A DNA stretch of 64,000 nt. It comes from Hymenopellis radicata. Lineage: Eukaryota > Basidiomycota > Agaricomycetes > Agaricales > Physalacriaceae. Positions within the stretch are counted from its first letter, which is position 1. Every line of letters begins with the position of its first letter. The stretch is from assembly GCA_015501595.1 (NCBI GenBank), contig JADNRX010000217.1:28598-92597 (forward strand), given 5' to 3'. Positions 11,300-22,263 of this stretch are shown here, in pieces. Both the position numbers and the translations under genes were made by a program. The notes under the pieces were generated by a model that saw only the letters and a program-made list of their open reading frames with translations, was not told the DNA's origin and did no database searches.

Positions 11300-11600
11300 G
11301 TGATGGGTAAATCAATAGAGAGTCAAGCCATAGGATGGCGAACACACGAAGATCTGACACCGGTCGGAGTCGGATGCCTTTCGACTTTGTCAAGACAGCA
11401 ACGCGAGAAGATTGGCAAGGCGCTCAAGACACGTGGTGCCGCTATCCAGACCGCTCTCAATGAGTTCAACACACAGGCGAAGATTCTCGGCCTTTCCACT
11501 CTTACGTGGTCTACTCTCGTCGAAGTCATGTTCGTCGGCGAACTCGACTTATTAGAGGATGCCCGATTGAGCCCAAACCCCCATACACTGATACAGAGTG
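11300..11600 (+). pseudogene. KDZ-type transposase C-terminal fragment
   Basis: The frame reads LSRQQREKIGKALKTRGAAI, then STLTWSTLVEVMFVGELDLL. This resembles the C-terminal region of Kyakuja-Dileera-Zisupton transposases that are abundant in mushrooms (usual block: TLTW..V.E..F..EFDLLRD.R). The catalytic core upstream is missing and the frame then runs into unrelated sequence. Confidence 0.6.
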
Positions 11601-11781
11601 GTGCAAGTGAAAGAAGGATTAACAGTAGTTCTAGAAACATATCTAAAAAGTTGGTTAGAATTGAGCAGTGGGCAATGAGAGGTGGGAGTTGAGAGGTAAG
11701 AGGTGAGCACTGAAGACCAGATACCACTGTATGAAATGAATGAACTCACTTTACTTATGGTGCAACATTTGGCTTGATCCG

Positions 11782-12330
11782 CTAGGAACACAAGAACATG
11801 CCATAATTCGTGAGGCGCTCATTCGTGAACCATTCGAGCGGGAGGAATAACTTGTTGGCAATGGGGTGGAGGTAGATGTCAGAGACCGCTGTTAAGTATG
11901 GGCCTCTGACCGGGAATGCATTGTATGGGGCTGGTGAGAGCCATGGAGCCGACAACAGATTAGATCGTCCTTTACGCGTGTGCCGGGACGTGTTCCGTCG
12001 CCTTTTTGGCGTGTCGCGCTGCCTCAATGTGAAGGCGGGGATGGGACCAGTATCAATGCATAATTGCTCACTGAAAACAAAGAGTTCTATTTCTTCATTG
12101 GTGTATGGGTAGATGGGCGGTGGTCCCCCGTCGATGAAGGACGCTCTGTCGTCCCGACAGTCAAGGGTCAGATCGATGCTGGCCTCGTTATGGAGCTCGG
12201 CCTTGCGGCTGTACCCATTCCGGATGGTAAGGGAGCACCCGGCGGCGTCCTTGGGTCGTGAACCATACGTGGCGGGAAATCAAAGTCGACAGGAATCGGT
12301 GCTGCCACGCCGGAGTTGGGAAGTAAGTTT
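11782..12330 (-). CDS. Possible unrecognised protein (fragment)
   Basis: The - strand is open for about 180 codons with protein-like composition. It holds NGYSRKAELHNEASIDLTL, then DRASFIDGGPPPIYPYTNEE and, nearer the end, HPIANKLFLPLEWFTNERLT. No family is recognised. A plausible 5' splice site (TTCA/GTGAGC, near 12070) would give a different C-terminus. An in-frame TGA lies just upstream of the open stretch and no start codon is evident, so this is either an internal exon of a decayed gene or a fragment. Confidence 0.3.
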
Positions 12331-12439
12331 GTCACGTTGGTCGAAGAAAGCAAAAGTCAAGAGAGGAGAGGCCCGAGATAAAGGCGAGATGGCGGGCCCG
12401 TGGAAGTCGAGTGAGCGCGACGAGCAAGAGACGTTGTGA

Positions 12440-12870
12440 GCACGCGATCGCGGACCCGAACAGGAAAGTGGTACGGTAATCAAAAACGTCTGGGGTAAGC
12501 ACTCATCTCTAGTACCTTATCTTTCACTTACGCTAGCCGTTCGTAAGCTCGCGTAGCTTCAGCTGGCACGCTCCGTTAGTGGACAACGACTCGGACATCC
12601 CGTAGCTTTACCATATGGAATTGAATATTTCCTTGGACCACCCCCCTTTTTTGTTTCTTTTTGTCTCTCTCCTCGTAGCAATTCCAGATGTATGTTCTCT
12701 GAGCTAGTGACCAGAGGTCCGTTGGCACCTTCTTGAATGCGGAGATATCCCTCGGTCACTAGGTGAAATCGGGTCTAAACATTTCCACTCCTCGGTGGGT
12801 ACCTACATACCTTGTTTTAACACTAAAGCAAAAACAATAAAACTATTCACAAACAGGTAGTACGTCCAGG
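12440..12870. other. Intergenic, no feature recognised
   Basis: Contains a C/T-rich run near 12642-12672 and no supported gene. It is downstream of the - strand F-box gene. Confidence 0.3.
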
Positions 12871-12873
12871 AAA

Positions 12874-14885
12874 CTACCAAGGAGAGCCTATAATACCACG
12901 TCGATTATCGCACGCCTGATGCCACTTATGTCCTTGCGTGGGCCACGAGTTCGGCAGCCGATCCACATATCGCCTCACCGTCAAGAAACTAACATCCCGT
13001 ATCTGCCTCCTCATCACGTTCGTCTTCTGCGAATACTCGGGTGCCGAACCCGCGACCATATCCACCAGCTCCTCCAGATCATCATCCTTCTCCTGCACAC
13101 CGAACGGCTGTACGTGGTACGTGCTACCCGACGACGGCGCGCGCGAGTACGGCCGGATGGAGACGATCTGCAAGGTCATGATCGGCGCGCCAAACTTGGC
13201 CCGTTCCTCAGCCAAGATGGCAAGGTAGAAGGCTGGGATGTCTTGTATGCGTCCTTCGATACGGATAGTACTGAGGTTGGGCAAAGTAGGGCAGGATCCT
13301 GGTCATGAGATGGATATAGAGCTGAGAGAATAGACTCCGTGGCGGACTTGTTCTGCCCTCGGAGAATCAGATTTTCGAGTGAGGTGAGAGACTCGAAGGC
13401 CGTCCGCCATGCCATGATGTCGACGGCAGCTTCCGCAGATGAAGTATTATGAGGACTGCTCGAAGCTGTGTCTTCGAATGAAGCGGTGGTAGCACCGAGC
13501 AGAGGGAAGCACTTTGTGGCATTGTTGATCTGGGCCACGGTATAGTCTCCTTTAACGACGAGTATGCCATCGACGACAGAGACGAGGTGGGTGGTGGAGA
13601 ACGATGGCGCCTATAGCTATCCCGAATGTACCGGTATTCCTTAATGCCGTTCAGATTCTGGAGGTGGACTCTCGATGTCGGGAATAGAGTCGACAGCTCC
13701 TGGTTAGTGTCGAGTAAAGTAGAATCGCCCCAAATGTACAACGATGTATCCGGTAGAAGTTGAAGGTGCTCGAGGAGACGAGTGACGAAGTGGATGCTGC
13801 GAACTCCCCCAATGTCAACTTCGCGAAGACGTTCTAGACGGACGACGCGTCCCGGTGAGACTACTGGAGTATCGTCGCCCGGAGGACGGTCGGGACCTGC
13901 AAAGACCAACACCAGGGTCTCCAAGAGAGGCGAGTGCTCGAGAAAATCGAGAAAACTCGCAGTGGTCGGGCGCGTCCCTCCATGGCTCTGCCTGTACAGG
14001 CACAAGCGCGTCAAATTGTGGAAGTATCCGCTGGGCCAGGAAGGGTAGTGTTCTAAACAAAGCTCCCTCAGACGCGGCATGCATCCGTCGAACAATGATT
14101 CCAAGTGCGATGTGGTTGTTGTCGGAGGAACTCCCCATCCGGGAGGGTTGAGCATTCCCCACCCACCACCCCAATTCGCGCTGACCTCGTTCGAGAGCAA
14201 AGTCAGACTAACAAGTTTCGGGGCTGGTGAGTTTAAGAGAAGGCGAACGGGTTGGGACGGGGATGGGACTTCTGAGCGAAGTCGCCAAGGATCCACGTGG
14301 AATTCGCGGATACGATGGGTGTGCTCGAGGATCGCGTTCAGGTCCTGCGCTGGAACGGGAAACTGGTTTCGAATCCCATAGGTGACCGTGAGTGGCGTGT
14401 CGGCAGAGCGCTTCAAACATTTGAAGGGTATATACCCACTGTCAATGTTCGACCACAGCACATGATATGTAGCGCAGATCCCTCGCCAGTGGCGGCATAC
14501 GGTCAACAACCGAAGCCAATCTTCATGCAGTGTGCAGCGGTCAGGCGCGATGGGGAGAAAGCCCGGCAAACGCTGCTGCGTCTCCCTGAATACCACAGCG
14601 AGGAGCTCTGGAGGGAGGCGGTTGATCGGCTGCAAGTTGTTACGAGCACCTCTGATCAGCGCTGCCGCCGTTTGCATCTTCTTTTCGAGGATGTCCAACT
14701 GAGACGCGTCAGGTTTCTGTAATCGCCAGGAATACGACACGTACCTTGGCTACATCCCAGTTGCTGGAGCTGTAAGTCGAATTAGAATGTTTATGATTGA
14801 CGAAACGGGGCACGCACTGTTTGTGTATCTTGTTTACTAGGACATCGACAAGCTCTTCCGAGCCCATCTTCCGCGACGGGGCCAT
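12874..14885 (-). CDS. F-box domain protein
   Basis: Likely a substrate receptor of SCF ubiquitin ligases. The ATG is at 14883-14885 (MAPSRKMGSEELVDVL). An intron is followed by a small exon (SSNWDVAK) and a second intron ending ATTACAG. The next exon has the coiled-coil-like lead and F-box typical of mushroom F-box proteins: LQPINRLPPELLAVVFRE, then LRLLTVCRHWRGICATY. A long leucine-rich region follows. Two joins are irregular. Near 13610-13680 the frame changes (a poor GTCCAC donor would fix it). At 13279-13281 it changes again at a GGG run, where one extra base would restore it. These may be sequence errors or mutations. It belongs to the expanded basidiomycete F-box set. Confidence 0.75.
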
Positions 14886-14990
14886 TTAAGACGTCGCAAC
14901 GGGCGGGATATGCGCCACTGGTTAATGGAGATGAGGTGCGTAAACAGCCCTTTCAGCGCTTCTTCACACAGCCCTTTTAGTAGTCAGGCG

Positions 14991-15239
14991 CTAATCACCC
15001 ATTGAGGCACTGCTTTCACACGAATACGGCTTGCTCCATTTTGAGATATTCTGCAGAAACAGACTCAGTGGAATCATAAAGAGTGTAGAATGAAAACATA
15101 CGAATGCCTGGAACTTATAAGGAGGGAGAGAGCTGAGAGAGAGTCCAGAGTTTGCAGGGTTGGCTTCGGAGGCAGTGTCCGGAAATTGACGCTGTTGGTT
15201 CAACTCCTCCTGATGTCTCTTCCTTCGTTTCTTCCACAT
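14991..15239 (-). CDS. Possible small basic protein, unrecognised
   Basis: The ATG at 15237-15239 starts MWKKRRKRHQEELNQQR. A canonical 51-nt intron (GTATGT...CTGCAG) would join ...YKFQAF to NISKWSKPY and end at TAG, giving about 65 residues. The intron is a multiple of three, so retention would give an 82-residue protein with a hydrophobic insert. No homologue is recognised. The start lies about 100 bases downstream of AT-rich DNA on its own strand. Confidence 0.35.
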   Translation of the reverse strand: MWKKRRKRHQEELNQQRQFPDTASEANPANSGLSLSSLPPYKFQAFVCFHSTLFMIPLSLFLQNISKWSKPYSCESSASMGD

Positions 15240-15249
15240 CCTTCAGGTC

Positions 15250-17165
15250 TTAGTTCAACGAGATGCAAATGACGCGTTGTCAAAGCTTTCACTCGACTCG
15301 AATCAATACTCGGCCTTTTAACTCGCTCAAAGGCCATCTTGACTGACTCCGAAGATTTTCCTCCCGCTGGCTATAAATCTGACCTTGCATAAGGTGGTCC
15401 TCGTACTTTTATAAAGCCCGCTTGCGTAGTACTCGACAGGCTTGAACTTACAGACCTCGAGTTCAGACATACATCATGGCCTATCATTTCCACACTCTCT
15501 TCGGCTGCATCTTACCACTGGCTCAGGCTTTCGACACCGCCTCTTCTCGGTGATTCATGCGGAGTCCTATGACCCTCATAGGCTTATTGAATATAGTCGA
15601 CCGGAGGTGGATCTCTCTTATTGACAAGCGTGAGTTCGATGTGTATTTCGAATCAGCTTAATGAAAGATGCTACAAGTGAGTCCGACGCTTCTAAGATTC
15701 TTGCTGCTAAGACCCAGACTATACTTATCTTATTCTAGCGGTCCCTTTGCTCAGCGAAGCACCAAAAATTGTAAAACGCCTGCCTCGCCTACTTCGCAAG
15801 TCCGGATGCCAGTATGTCGTTCTCCGAAACTCTGTCGTTGTGAGCACTCACACGCATAATAGACCGAAAAGAACCTGCGAAGGGCGACCATTGACAGACG
15901 TGCAGGGTACGTGAAGTCAGGAGGCCCAATACCCCTTGGCAGCAAGCACTGAATTCAACCCAGACGACGAAGGGCGAGTCTTCGCTCACTCATCCCACTC
16001 TTGACAAGTTAGCTTCCTTCCCCGCCGTCCGAGTCTCTCTACGAATGACCATGTCTCATCGACGCTCTAAAAAGTACGAAGTTCATCTATCAAAACTCGG
16101 AACAACACATTTAAACTAAGAACAAGGTCATACGAACCCCCCGGCTTGGTCCCCCCTTGCAACGCCGCAACATATGCTCGTCAACCATATCACTCATCGG
16201 CATCCCGTCTAATCCGGGGCCGTCGGTTGCTCTTGTACTCTCTTCGTCCAAAAGTATTTATACTCCTCATTCCATATCAGTATTGATCCCACCACACGGG
16301 CCACCTCTCCTTCTTCCAATTCCAGATCTACTTCCGCGGGCGCAAAACTGCTTCCGCTTTTGCTTTTGCTTCCGCTCGCACCCACCACGAGCTATGAATC
16401 ATCGATCCGAACGTCCTTGGCATGTGGGCCTGTTCTTCCGTCACAAGGGTAAATCCATCAACCACAAAATCTCCGCGTCGAGAACTGCGGCCATGTGCTG
16501 CACTACTGAGGGCGTTGCATTCATTCCGAGGACATCTTACCTCACCCTCGCCCCGTGGCCCGATTCCCAGCCTCATGGCTCGTCGCGTCCGGTGACCTAG
16601 AAGCCAACATCATCCCCCTCAATTATCCTGGGTCCACCGTGAGTTTATCGCACCCATCGTTCCGGCATCCCGAGGGACCGGCGGCGATCTGGGGGCGCAT
16701 ATTGACCATCATTGCCGTACGCCACTGACATCAACACCACCCTCGCCATAGCCCATCGAATGTGTGTCCGTTTCGTATGTTGGCGCTTAGCGCTCCTTCC
16801 ACTCTGCTAACACGCGCCGAGGAAGTAGTGATGTCGCTAGCACGTTGTTCTCAGGCGCTTAACCTGGTGAGGAGAAAATTGCATTTTTTTTGGAGTTCTT
16901 CTAGTTACAACAACAGAATAGGAACACAAGGTAGGGAGAGAGAGAGAAAAGTACATAAATACGTTTGTCTTAATATCCAAAGGAAATAGTCGTAATGATA
17001 CAAGGAAAAATAACCAAGAAATCAGGTGGGATAAAGATGGCGCCGATAGAGGAGATAGCTGAAAGATAAGGACAAAATAGTAAAAGAAAGTGGTTGGGGG
17101 CGAGTATACATACATTTTCCACGTACGGCAGAATTGGATTCGATTATGCAAAAGGGAAAAGACGA
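15250..17165. other. Long gene-poor stretch
   Basis: At 15408-15416 a TTTTATAAA box precedes an ATG at 15477 that reads MAYHFHTLFGCILPLAQAF and could be a signal peptide. It closes after 25 codons and no convincing downstream exon was found. The rest is AT-rich or pyrimidine-rich with short frames only. A 147-codon + frame at 16157-16600 is not protein-like. The right end is 3' flank of the HMG gene. Confidence 0.3.
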
Positions 17166-18412
17166 TTAGTACCCGACGGCCGGCGTCGATACATTCCAAG
17201 TGGGGTTCAACGGCGGCGGCATCTCGAAATCCAACAAATCACTATACTCAGTGAGATAATCAGCGGTGACACCAGGAAGCTCGAATGTGAACATGTCAGA
17301 CGGGCTGCCATATAGGGATGAAAGGGACTGCAGGTCGGATTCCGTAAAGGTTTTTGTTTGTTCTGATGTTTGGCCGTGTCCGTGGGCGAAGGGCTCATAC
17401 GACGGCGGCGAGAGGGCGTCGTACGACGGCGCGGGGGGATAGGACGGCGCCACGCTGTTAATGTACTCGGGATTGAAAAAGTTGTCCGACATGGGCGACG
17501 GATACGAGCTCGTGGGGCCGTCAATCGGGGAACATGGATACGAGCCTGCGTCCGTGTAATCGACGGGGGTTTGGGGATACGGAGATGTGGGCGTGTGGCA
17601 GTAGGACGTATCCGAATAGGGCGCAGGTTGTTCGGGGTAATACATCTGCTGGTCGACGTATTCCTCCACGCTGGGAGGTTGCGCGGGAACCGGCGGAGGA
17701 GGAGGCGTCGTATCAGCCTCGGGCTCTCGCTTGACGTCCTGTCAAAAGCATAAACACAGCGCCACACGCCGCAGCACAAGGAACCACTCACCACCACAAC
17801 TTCGCGTTTCTCGCGCTTCTTGAACGCACTCTCGGTTATAGGCGTCTCGAAGCGCGTGATGATCTCCTTGACGTGCGTCTTGTCAAACTCCCTGATGGCC
17901 TGGTCGAGCGCGGCGCCCTTCAGGCCATCAACGAGTAACTCTGCGATTTTGGCGCATCGTTTCGTATCTTTAGGTTCTACCTCTCTGACCTTTCTTCGCT
18001 TCTCGCCGCCACCACCACCTGCGCCAGGTGTTCTAGACGAATGAGCCGGTCTGAACGCATACGCAGGGAACCGTCTACGATGCTCATCAAGAGCCGCTCG
18101 CGCCTTGTCGTGCCAGATCTGTCGTTCAGCGTCGGGTAGCCCTTGCCATGTCATGCCAATGATCTTCGAGAGTGTGCTATGGTTGGTCTCGACGTCGGTG
18201 GAGACATGCTGGGATTTGATAAAGGACGAGCGAAAGAGGATGAAGGCATTTGGAGGACGGGGGATATGGCTCGCCGGCTTCTTTTTGCTATGTTTCGAGC
18301 CGCCGGTCCCACATTCGGACGTGTTAACGCTGAGCACGTCACAGAGGTTGGCAGGGGAGTTGGGGAGTGTCCAGACGATCTCGGCGGGAGGCGACGTGCG
18401 GGCGGGAGGCAT
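17166..18412 (-). CDS. HMG-box transcription factor
   Basis: Predicted nuclear DNA-binding protein. The ATG is at 18410-18412 (MPPARTSPPAEIV). Residues about 45-120 form an HMG box of the sequence-specific MATA/SOX kind: IPRPPNAFILFRSSFIKSQ, then NHSTLSKIIGMTWQGL and a Trp-His-Asp block. After it come KRRKVREVEPKDTKR and a short helical region. A 53-nt intron (17739-17791, GTGAGT...GACAG) leads to an exon rich in Pro, Tyr and Ser (PPPPPVPAQPPSVEEY; SYPCSPIDGPTSSYPSP), typical of an activation region, ending ...STPAVGY. Mushroom genes of this form are usually regulators of development or mating response, but the exact role cannot be read here. Confidence 0.85.
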
Positions 18413-21159
18413 ATTCAAGAAAGAGAGAGAGGTATCGCTCGAGTGATGGGAAGGAAAGGGACCAAGTCACAATGTTCGTCCTTGGTGGTACTTATCACCT
18501 CATCCGGTAAGTACGTCAAGGGCTTCCCTTGGCTTCCCTTCATTTATATTTACCCTCTAGCCCTTTTCCCACTTCTCCGATCCGGTGTTCATGCTCAATA
18601 ATGCCACGAACAAGGAGTGCGTTCTCTTGAATAAAACAACGTGGCCTTGACCAAGGTTTACATCCAGACGGCACTCATAGTTCGAATGCATCCGTCGTAC
18701 CGGCCTTCGGTATCTTTAGCCGCCATCAGGGACGTCGGCATCGACCACATAAAGCAAGTCCCAGCCGAAAGTGTGGACAGGGCTCGGATGGGTACGCTCT
18801 CGACGGTGCGCCTGCCGACGGAACACCTCCCCGCCCGCCGAGCCAGAAGACCGCCACCTAAAGAACAGCCGTCAAAAGGGTGGCGCGTGTTCTCATGCAA
18901 CGTAAAAGTGTCTTCAACGTATGGGGAATCGTTGTTCATGAATCGAATGATGAATTGTTGCTTGTCTCGAAATAGAAATCCTTCATCGTCGCTTGTGACA
19001 TGTATGGAAAAAAGATCCATGAGCGGCTGAGTTGACAGTTGGTAGTCGTGAAGTACCTTGGCACAGCGTAAAAGGCCTAGAAGAACAGAAATATTCCACC
19101 CTCCGGCTTGACACTGTCGTGCCCTCCTTCTTAGTGGATGACAGCCCTGGGCCACAGAAGCCATCGTCCCTCTTGCATGAGAAACGGCTTTGGACTCTGC
19201 GACGGCGGCACCGACCTTCTTGATGTAGGAACATGTTGTATAGTGTAAGAATGGGCACGAGGATGAGCCGCTGATATCGAGATTCCAACAGAAGGGGGAG
19301 GAGCGGGAGATGATCGTTGCGTTGAGCACGACAGAATGAATCTCATCTCAGTTGCATATCGATATCGTACGAATTAGCCTCGCATTAATAAACAATGTAT
19401 TGGCTTCTCCCAGGGATCAAAGAGGCTAGGACGAGAGCAGAAGACTGGGTGGATTCATACAGCCACGTTGGACGACGAACGGTGGATCATGATGCTTCGG
19501 GGAAGCTGGGGAGCTGGGAAACGAGGCGAATTAGAGGCAACGAGGCGCGTCGAACGATAGCCAATTTGCACGCGCCTCGACCACATGCAGCCCAGATCTT
19601 GTGCACTGCGAATCTCGTTGTCGAAGATGAAAATGACGTCAAGGGGAATGGGGCGGGGACAATATCCGGGGATGCAGACGCGAAGAGCAAATCCACCGAA
19701 GGCTTCATGTCCGAGACGCGAAGCTGTGCTAGCGCAAGGCTATCAGCGGAAAGGAGGACTCAGCGGGGAGTTGAGTCGTAAATGAGTCGGTATGACAGGC
19801 GGGCGGGAGCGACTAGCGGGCCAATAAGCTCTGACTAACGGCGTCCATAAAAGATGCAGGACTCAGAAGTCTTCTGGCCTGTCCTCCGTCAATCTGAGGA
19901 AGAAACTGCAGTGACTCATGAAAGCTGTCGAACGGCAGAGTAAATTAGCTACTCGCCCATTTCAATCATTGCCTTCTAGCTTTAGCTGCTTATGGTAAAG
20001 CGTGCAGCAGTGTTTTTCCGGGCCAAACGGTTGTCTGTAGTCTGAAGGAATGGAGGGGTACGGAACCCAAGGAGTCCGCTAATGAAAGGAAATTTTGGGT
20101 ACGTCCTTGGGTATCCGGATCCGAGACTCGGAAGCCGTTGTCCTAGGAGCCCGCCATTAATGAGCAAATTCCTGCAGCCGTTGTCGACGGTGAGCGCGTT
20201 GCGTGGCTGGCGGTGAGCAAGATGGGGATGGTGGTGAAAGGCAAGTCGCGATCGTGTGTGAATTTGGTAGCAAGTTTGGTAGGATGTGTGTCATGGTGAA
20301 GTCATCTTCAAGCCACCAGTCAAGACGATGGAAAGACTTCGAAATACTTGTCTAGAGGGTCATTTACAGCTTCACTACACCTCCCAACACTCATATATAG
20401 TTTGGAGAGCCTTCTGGTAATTGCTTCTCAGCCTGGTTTCAAAATTCAATACCAATCGCAAGTCGGAGTACTTACTTGCAACGAAATAGATCTCGAGACT
20501 GCCAGTTTATATCCTGAAGGTCACCAGCAGCGACGTATTACCTACAGCGGCCCTAGTGCATGCTGGGCTTACCGTTGTAAGCATGATAATCAGGCAGAAC
20601 CGGTGCGCGAACAATGTAATCAGCACAGACTGCGCCGTTCATACGTCTACTATAATTTCGCAAGACTCGTCAGCGAGGCCCGGGAACAGATGAACTAACT
20701 ACTAGTGACCTCAAACAGCACCAGTTTCTCTTCTCCAGATGGGTACACGTTCAGTAGGAAGAGTACCACTGAAGCACCGAGCTATATTGTGAAAATGCTA
20801 AGAATTTCGACGCGTCAACAAGTTCTACACACGGTGAAGCGCGTCGCTGTTTCTCGTTTGCAAGGATGGTGGTAAACTCTGCATGGTGACACGTGCTGAG
20901 AATCAAATCCAGGGCACGTGTTAGACTTGACATTGTTATCCTTTCACCTTTATTTTCATACCCTTGAATGGTTGCCCTGCCTTGCTTTGCTTCGTGGTGG
21001 GGGTACACGAAGTGAGGAATGCTGGTCGTCTTCCTAGTGTGAGGTTGGTCCCTTTAGGGGGCCAGTACATACACAGCGCGGGAAGGCGATCGGCCTGGAC
21101 GATGGGCACACACGTGGTCCGAAATGCTCTCGTCTTAACCACAAGACGAGGGCTATCCT

Positions 21160-21185
21160 TCCACCACCACCACCACCACCACCAC
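21160..21185. repeat. (CCA)n microsatellite
   Basis: About eight CCA units in a row on the + strand. Confidence 0.85.
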
Positions 21186-21906
21186 CTTGCTTTCACCGCC
21201 GTAGACCGCCGTTAAAGGAAAAAAATACGGTCCACTGCTGCCGCTTTCGCTTAGGACATTACGCGTCAAGATGCTTCCGGCTACATCCTGCTTTCCCCTC
21301 TCATCGTGCCGTTGTCCTGATGTTCAATAACCTCTGACCGATTTGATCTGGACTAGTAGCCTTCGTCTAGGCTTTTGACTTTCCGCGGTACGAGTTATTC
21401 ATGTTGCCCCAGGCAGGCTGGTAAAGGTTCAAATATACACGCACGCCTAGCAAGTGCCGCGTACAAATTAATCCTCTGAAACTATGCAAAGAGGCCCATA
21501 GCACCTTTTCTCTCGGAGTTGCTCGCCATCCTACGCTCTCGTCCTGTTTGGAAAGCCGTGGAGCATCATTCTTAATCGAGGACGGAAAAGGCGCTGTCAT
21601 CAATCCCTCTTCGTCGACCCTCTCATGTAGGCGATCTGACGGTTTACGAAGGCACGCATGATATGGCACGCAACCTTGCTCCATTTCTACGAGCGAAATA
21701 TTAAGCGGTGATCTGATCTAGGCGATATTCGGGTTGTTGGAGATAATTAGTACCGTATTTTGGTCAGCATCTTACTATTCTTGACGAGCTGCTAGGCTAC
21801 CGACTCCCGGAAACTCGTTCTCAGCCCCATCTGACCTTGTTCCCAGACACTAAAGAAGCCTCCGCCCTACTTCTTTCTGCATTCTTCTTTATCTCTTCAG
21901 TCCTCT

Positions 21907-22078
21907 ATGACACCAAAGCTCCCTGTGGAAGTCTGGTCGGAGATTTGTGTTTCGTGAGTGCCGTCAATCTATCATGTCAATCCCTCTGAAAGCTTCCAGT
22001 GCACCTTGAGGAAACAGGTCTCGCCTTTGCACTTTATGACATTGACGTACAATACGCTCATTGTCGATAATGTCCTTT
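21907..22078 (+). pseudogene. F-box N-terminal scrap
   Basis: The ATG at about 21907 gives MTPKLPVEVWSEICVS, the first helix of an F-box. A GTGAGT...TTCCAG intron follows, then CTLRKQVSPLHFMTL and a stop after 32 more codons. The rest of an F-box protein is missing. Confidence 0.45.
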
Positions 22079-22263
22079 AGTCCTCGCGGTCTTCTGACAA
22101 GCGGCTTCTGATAACCATTTCCACTACGCGTGTCGTCGAAGTCTTCTGGCGGGCCGGAATTCGACGTGAGCGTGGACAGGCATATGATGCTGGCAGTTTC
22201 TCCCGCCGTTACGGGCCGTACATTGGAAAGGAATAAAGACACAATATTGTTGCCTCTCCGATA

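Larger units (their letters stand above)
18413..22263. other. Gene-poor stretch with an F-box scrap and a microsatellite
   Basis: The left part is the probable promoter of the HMG gene. A - strand frame at 18658-19329 has protein-like pieces (SDDEGFLFRDKQQFIIRFMN) but no recognisable family. A CCA microsatellite lies near 21160-21185. No intact gene is supported between 19.4 and 21.8 kb. Confidence 0.35.

Noticed and set aside
16157..16600. 147-codon + strand ORF
   Set aside because: Start is weak, composition is not protein-like and no motif is recognised.
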